A stretch of 14,124 bases of DNA from Candidatus Colwellbacteria bacterium RIFCSPLOWO2_02_FULL_44_20b. Lineage in GTDB: Bacteria; Patescibacteriota; Minisyncoccia; UBA6257; Colwellbacteraceae. The position numbers and the translations under genes are program-made. The DNA is taken from positions 1-14,124 of the forward strand of contig MHIZ01000033.1 in the NCBI GenBank assembly GCA_001817765.1. The letters run 5' to 3'. The notes beneath the pieces were generated by a model. That model saw only the letters and a program-made list of their open reading frames with translations. It made no database searches and was not told where the DNA came from. Of this stretch, positions 13,186 through 14,124 are shown piece by piece (within the stretch, counting starts at the first letter, position 1; every line of letters begins with the position of its first letter).

Positions 13186-14124
13186 ATGGTTTTTGATCCT
13201 CTTTCTTCACAACTCTCGCACCTTCATCGTGAAGGAGAAGAACGGGAGGCGCAACGACGCGCCGCCGAGCTTCAACTTTCTTATATTAATCTTTCGGGTA
13301 CGCCAATTAATCCCGAAGCTCTTAAATATATTTCCCTTGCTGAATCCCAAGAGGCCGGCACGCTTCCTCTTGAAGAGAAACACACAACGCTTGCGCTTGG
13401 TGTTCTTGATCCGCGTCAGGGAGCTACTCAGGCTCTTCTTGAGCGACTTCGACAAACGGGGCTTGCTTTAGAGCTTTTCATTATTTCGCCCTCAAGCCTT
13501 GCTTACGGACAGGGATTTTATCGGTTCGTTTCGGCTCCACAAGAGAAGATTACCTCAGAACTTACCGTTTCTTCCTCTTTATTCCAAACACTTCGCAAAG
13601 ACATAATTTCTTTTGAAGCTCTTCAGAAGAGTTTTCATTCGTTTGATTTTCAGAATCAGGAAATTTCGGAGTTTCTTAGCCTTGTTTTTGCGAACGCTGT
13701 CATACTTCGTGCCTCGGACATTCATTTTGAACCCGAGGAATCTCTTATTACGCTTCGTTTTCGAATTGATGGAGTTCTTCATCCCGCGGCGACGCTTTCT
13801 CCCTCGACGTATGTCGAGATTTTGTCGCATATAAAACTTCTTTCCCAGATGAAACTCAATGTTACGCGCGAGGCTCAGGATGGGCGTTTTACTCTTATTT
13901 TACCCGACGTTTCATTTGAGGTTCGTTCTTCCGTTATTCCCTCCGGTTTCGGAGAGACGATGGTACTTCGACTTCTCGACCCCCACTCACTTTTCATCAG
14001 CTTTGAAGAGCTTGGGCTTCGCGAGGACGATGTATCGACTCTTCGCGAGGAACTTAAACGACCGAACGGTATGATTCTTGTGACAGGACCCACAGGATCG
14101 GGAAAAACAACAACGCTTTACGCG
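13186..14124 (+). CDS. PilB/GspE-type secretion or pilus assembly ATPase (3' end outside window)
   Basis: 313 codons are visible and the frame is open at the window end; homologues are usually about 550-600 residues. Residues 31-105 fit the MshEN/T2SSE N-terminal domain (LSYINLSGTPINPEALKYI, LALGVLDPRQ). The ATPase part begins near 160: ASDIHFEPEE 176-185, ITLRFRIDGVLH 188-199, QDGRF 231-235, the arginine-rich strand EVRSSVIPSGFGETMVLRLL 245-264, and Walker A GPTGSGKTTT 301-310. Walker B, the His box and any zinc-binding CxxC pair are beyond the window. Such hexameric ATPases extend type IV pili or drive type II secretion; the pilus reading is more likely in this type of organism but is inferred. 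Start chosen at 13186; the gap to the divergent yebC is 129 bases. Confidence 0.93.
   Translation, partial: MVFDPLSSQLSHLHREGEEREAQRRAAELQLSYINLSGTPINPEALKYISLAESQEAGTLPLEEKHTTLALGVLDPRQGATQALLERLRQTGLALELFIISPSSLAYGQGFYRFVSAPQEKITSELTVSSSLFQTLRKDIISFEALQKSFHSFDFQNQEISEFLSLVFANAVILRASDIHFEPEESLITLRFRIDGVLHPAATLSPSTYVEILSHIKLLSQMKLNVTREAQDGRFTLILPDVSFEVRSSVIPSGFGETMVLRLLDPHSLFISFEELGLREDDVSTLREELKRPNGMILVTGPTGSGKTTTLYA

Noticed and set aside
13103..13471. Plus-strand 122-codon frame across the yebC/pilB-like gap
   Set aside because: It overlaps the pilB-like gene in another frame; that gene carries clear domain motifs and this one has none.
1..14124. CRISPR array, tRNA, rRNA, insertion sequence or prophage
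   Set aside because: No regularly spaced repeats, transposase or integrase motifs, tRNA-like cloverleaf or rRNA segments were noticed by eye; a small element could still be missed without tools.
1..14124. Alternative genetic code with TGA read as glycine
   Set aside because: TGA ends virB4, dnaN, ruvC and yebC at the expected family C-termini.

Overview
The window looks like a piece of a chromosome from a Patescibacteria/CPR bacterium, most likely a Parcubacteria-type lineage. This is inferred from gene content and style: very tight gene packing, short versions of housekeeping proteins (a 176-residue YebC, a 144-residue Jag/KhpB), a PrgI-family protein followed by a VirB4 ATPase and a small two-helix VirB2-like protein, and the origin-region order rpmH-rnpA-yidC-jag opposite dnaA-dnaN. 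TGA acts as a stop in several genes (virB4, dnaN, ruvC, yebC), so the standard bacterial code fits and the recoded TGA of Gracilibacteria/SR1 does not. No lineage can be fixed without a database search.

Layout. Positions 1-4707 (+) form one compact operon of a minimal type IV secretion-like system: the 3' end of an unrecognised charged protein, an unrecognised 243-residue protein with a disordered tail, PrgI, VirB4 and a VirB2-like membrane protein that overlaps virB4 by ATGA. Positions 4707-4885 are entirely occupied by a long imperfect palindrome that runs from the stop codon of the VirB2-like gene to the stop codon of the convergent jag gene. Positions 4886-6481 (-) hold jag, yidC, rnpA and a 44-codon rpmH, with overlapping or abutting ends. 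Positions 6482-8187 hold the chromosomal origin region: a DnaA box upstream of dnaA, dnaA itself (the start at 6636 is preferred to an earlier in-frame ATG), and a 190-base AT-rich dnaA-dnaN gap with DnaA-box matches and a candidate DnaA-trio run. dnaN ends at 9300 and overlaps by 8 bases the end of a convergent class A penicillin-binding protein gene (9293-11677, -). Beyond it on the minus strand are a small, extremely acidic protein with its own consensus-like promoter and a hairpin terminator, then ruvC and yebC (ATGA overlap). The window ends inside a plus-strand PilB/GspE-type ATPase, cut just after its Walker A motif.

How the genes work together. DnaA, DnaN and the flanking boxes start and drive replication. 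L34, RnpA, YidC and Jag/KhpB link ribosome assembly, tRNA maturation, membrane insertion and RNA binding/cell-wall control. The bifunctional PBP builds peptidoglycan. RuvC resolves Holliday junctions and YebC is a translation or transcription factor. The PrgI-VirB4-VirB2-like operon and the PilB ATPase are both envelope machines that could serve attachment or DNA uptake in a small, probably host-dependent cell; that last step is inference.

No gap without a gene exceeds 200 bases. The most unusual items are the stop-to-stop palindrome, the self-contained acidic-protein transcription unit, the YebC lacking its third domain, and -10-like hexamers very close to several start codons.
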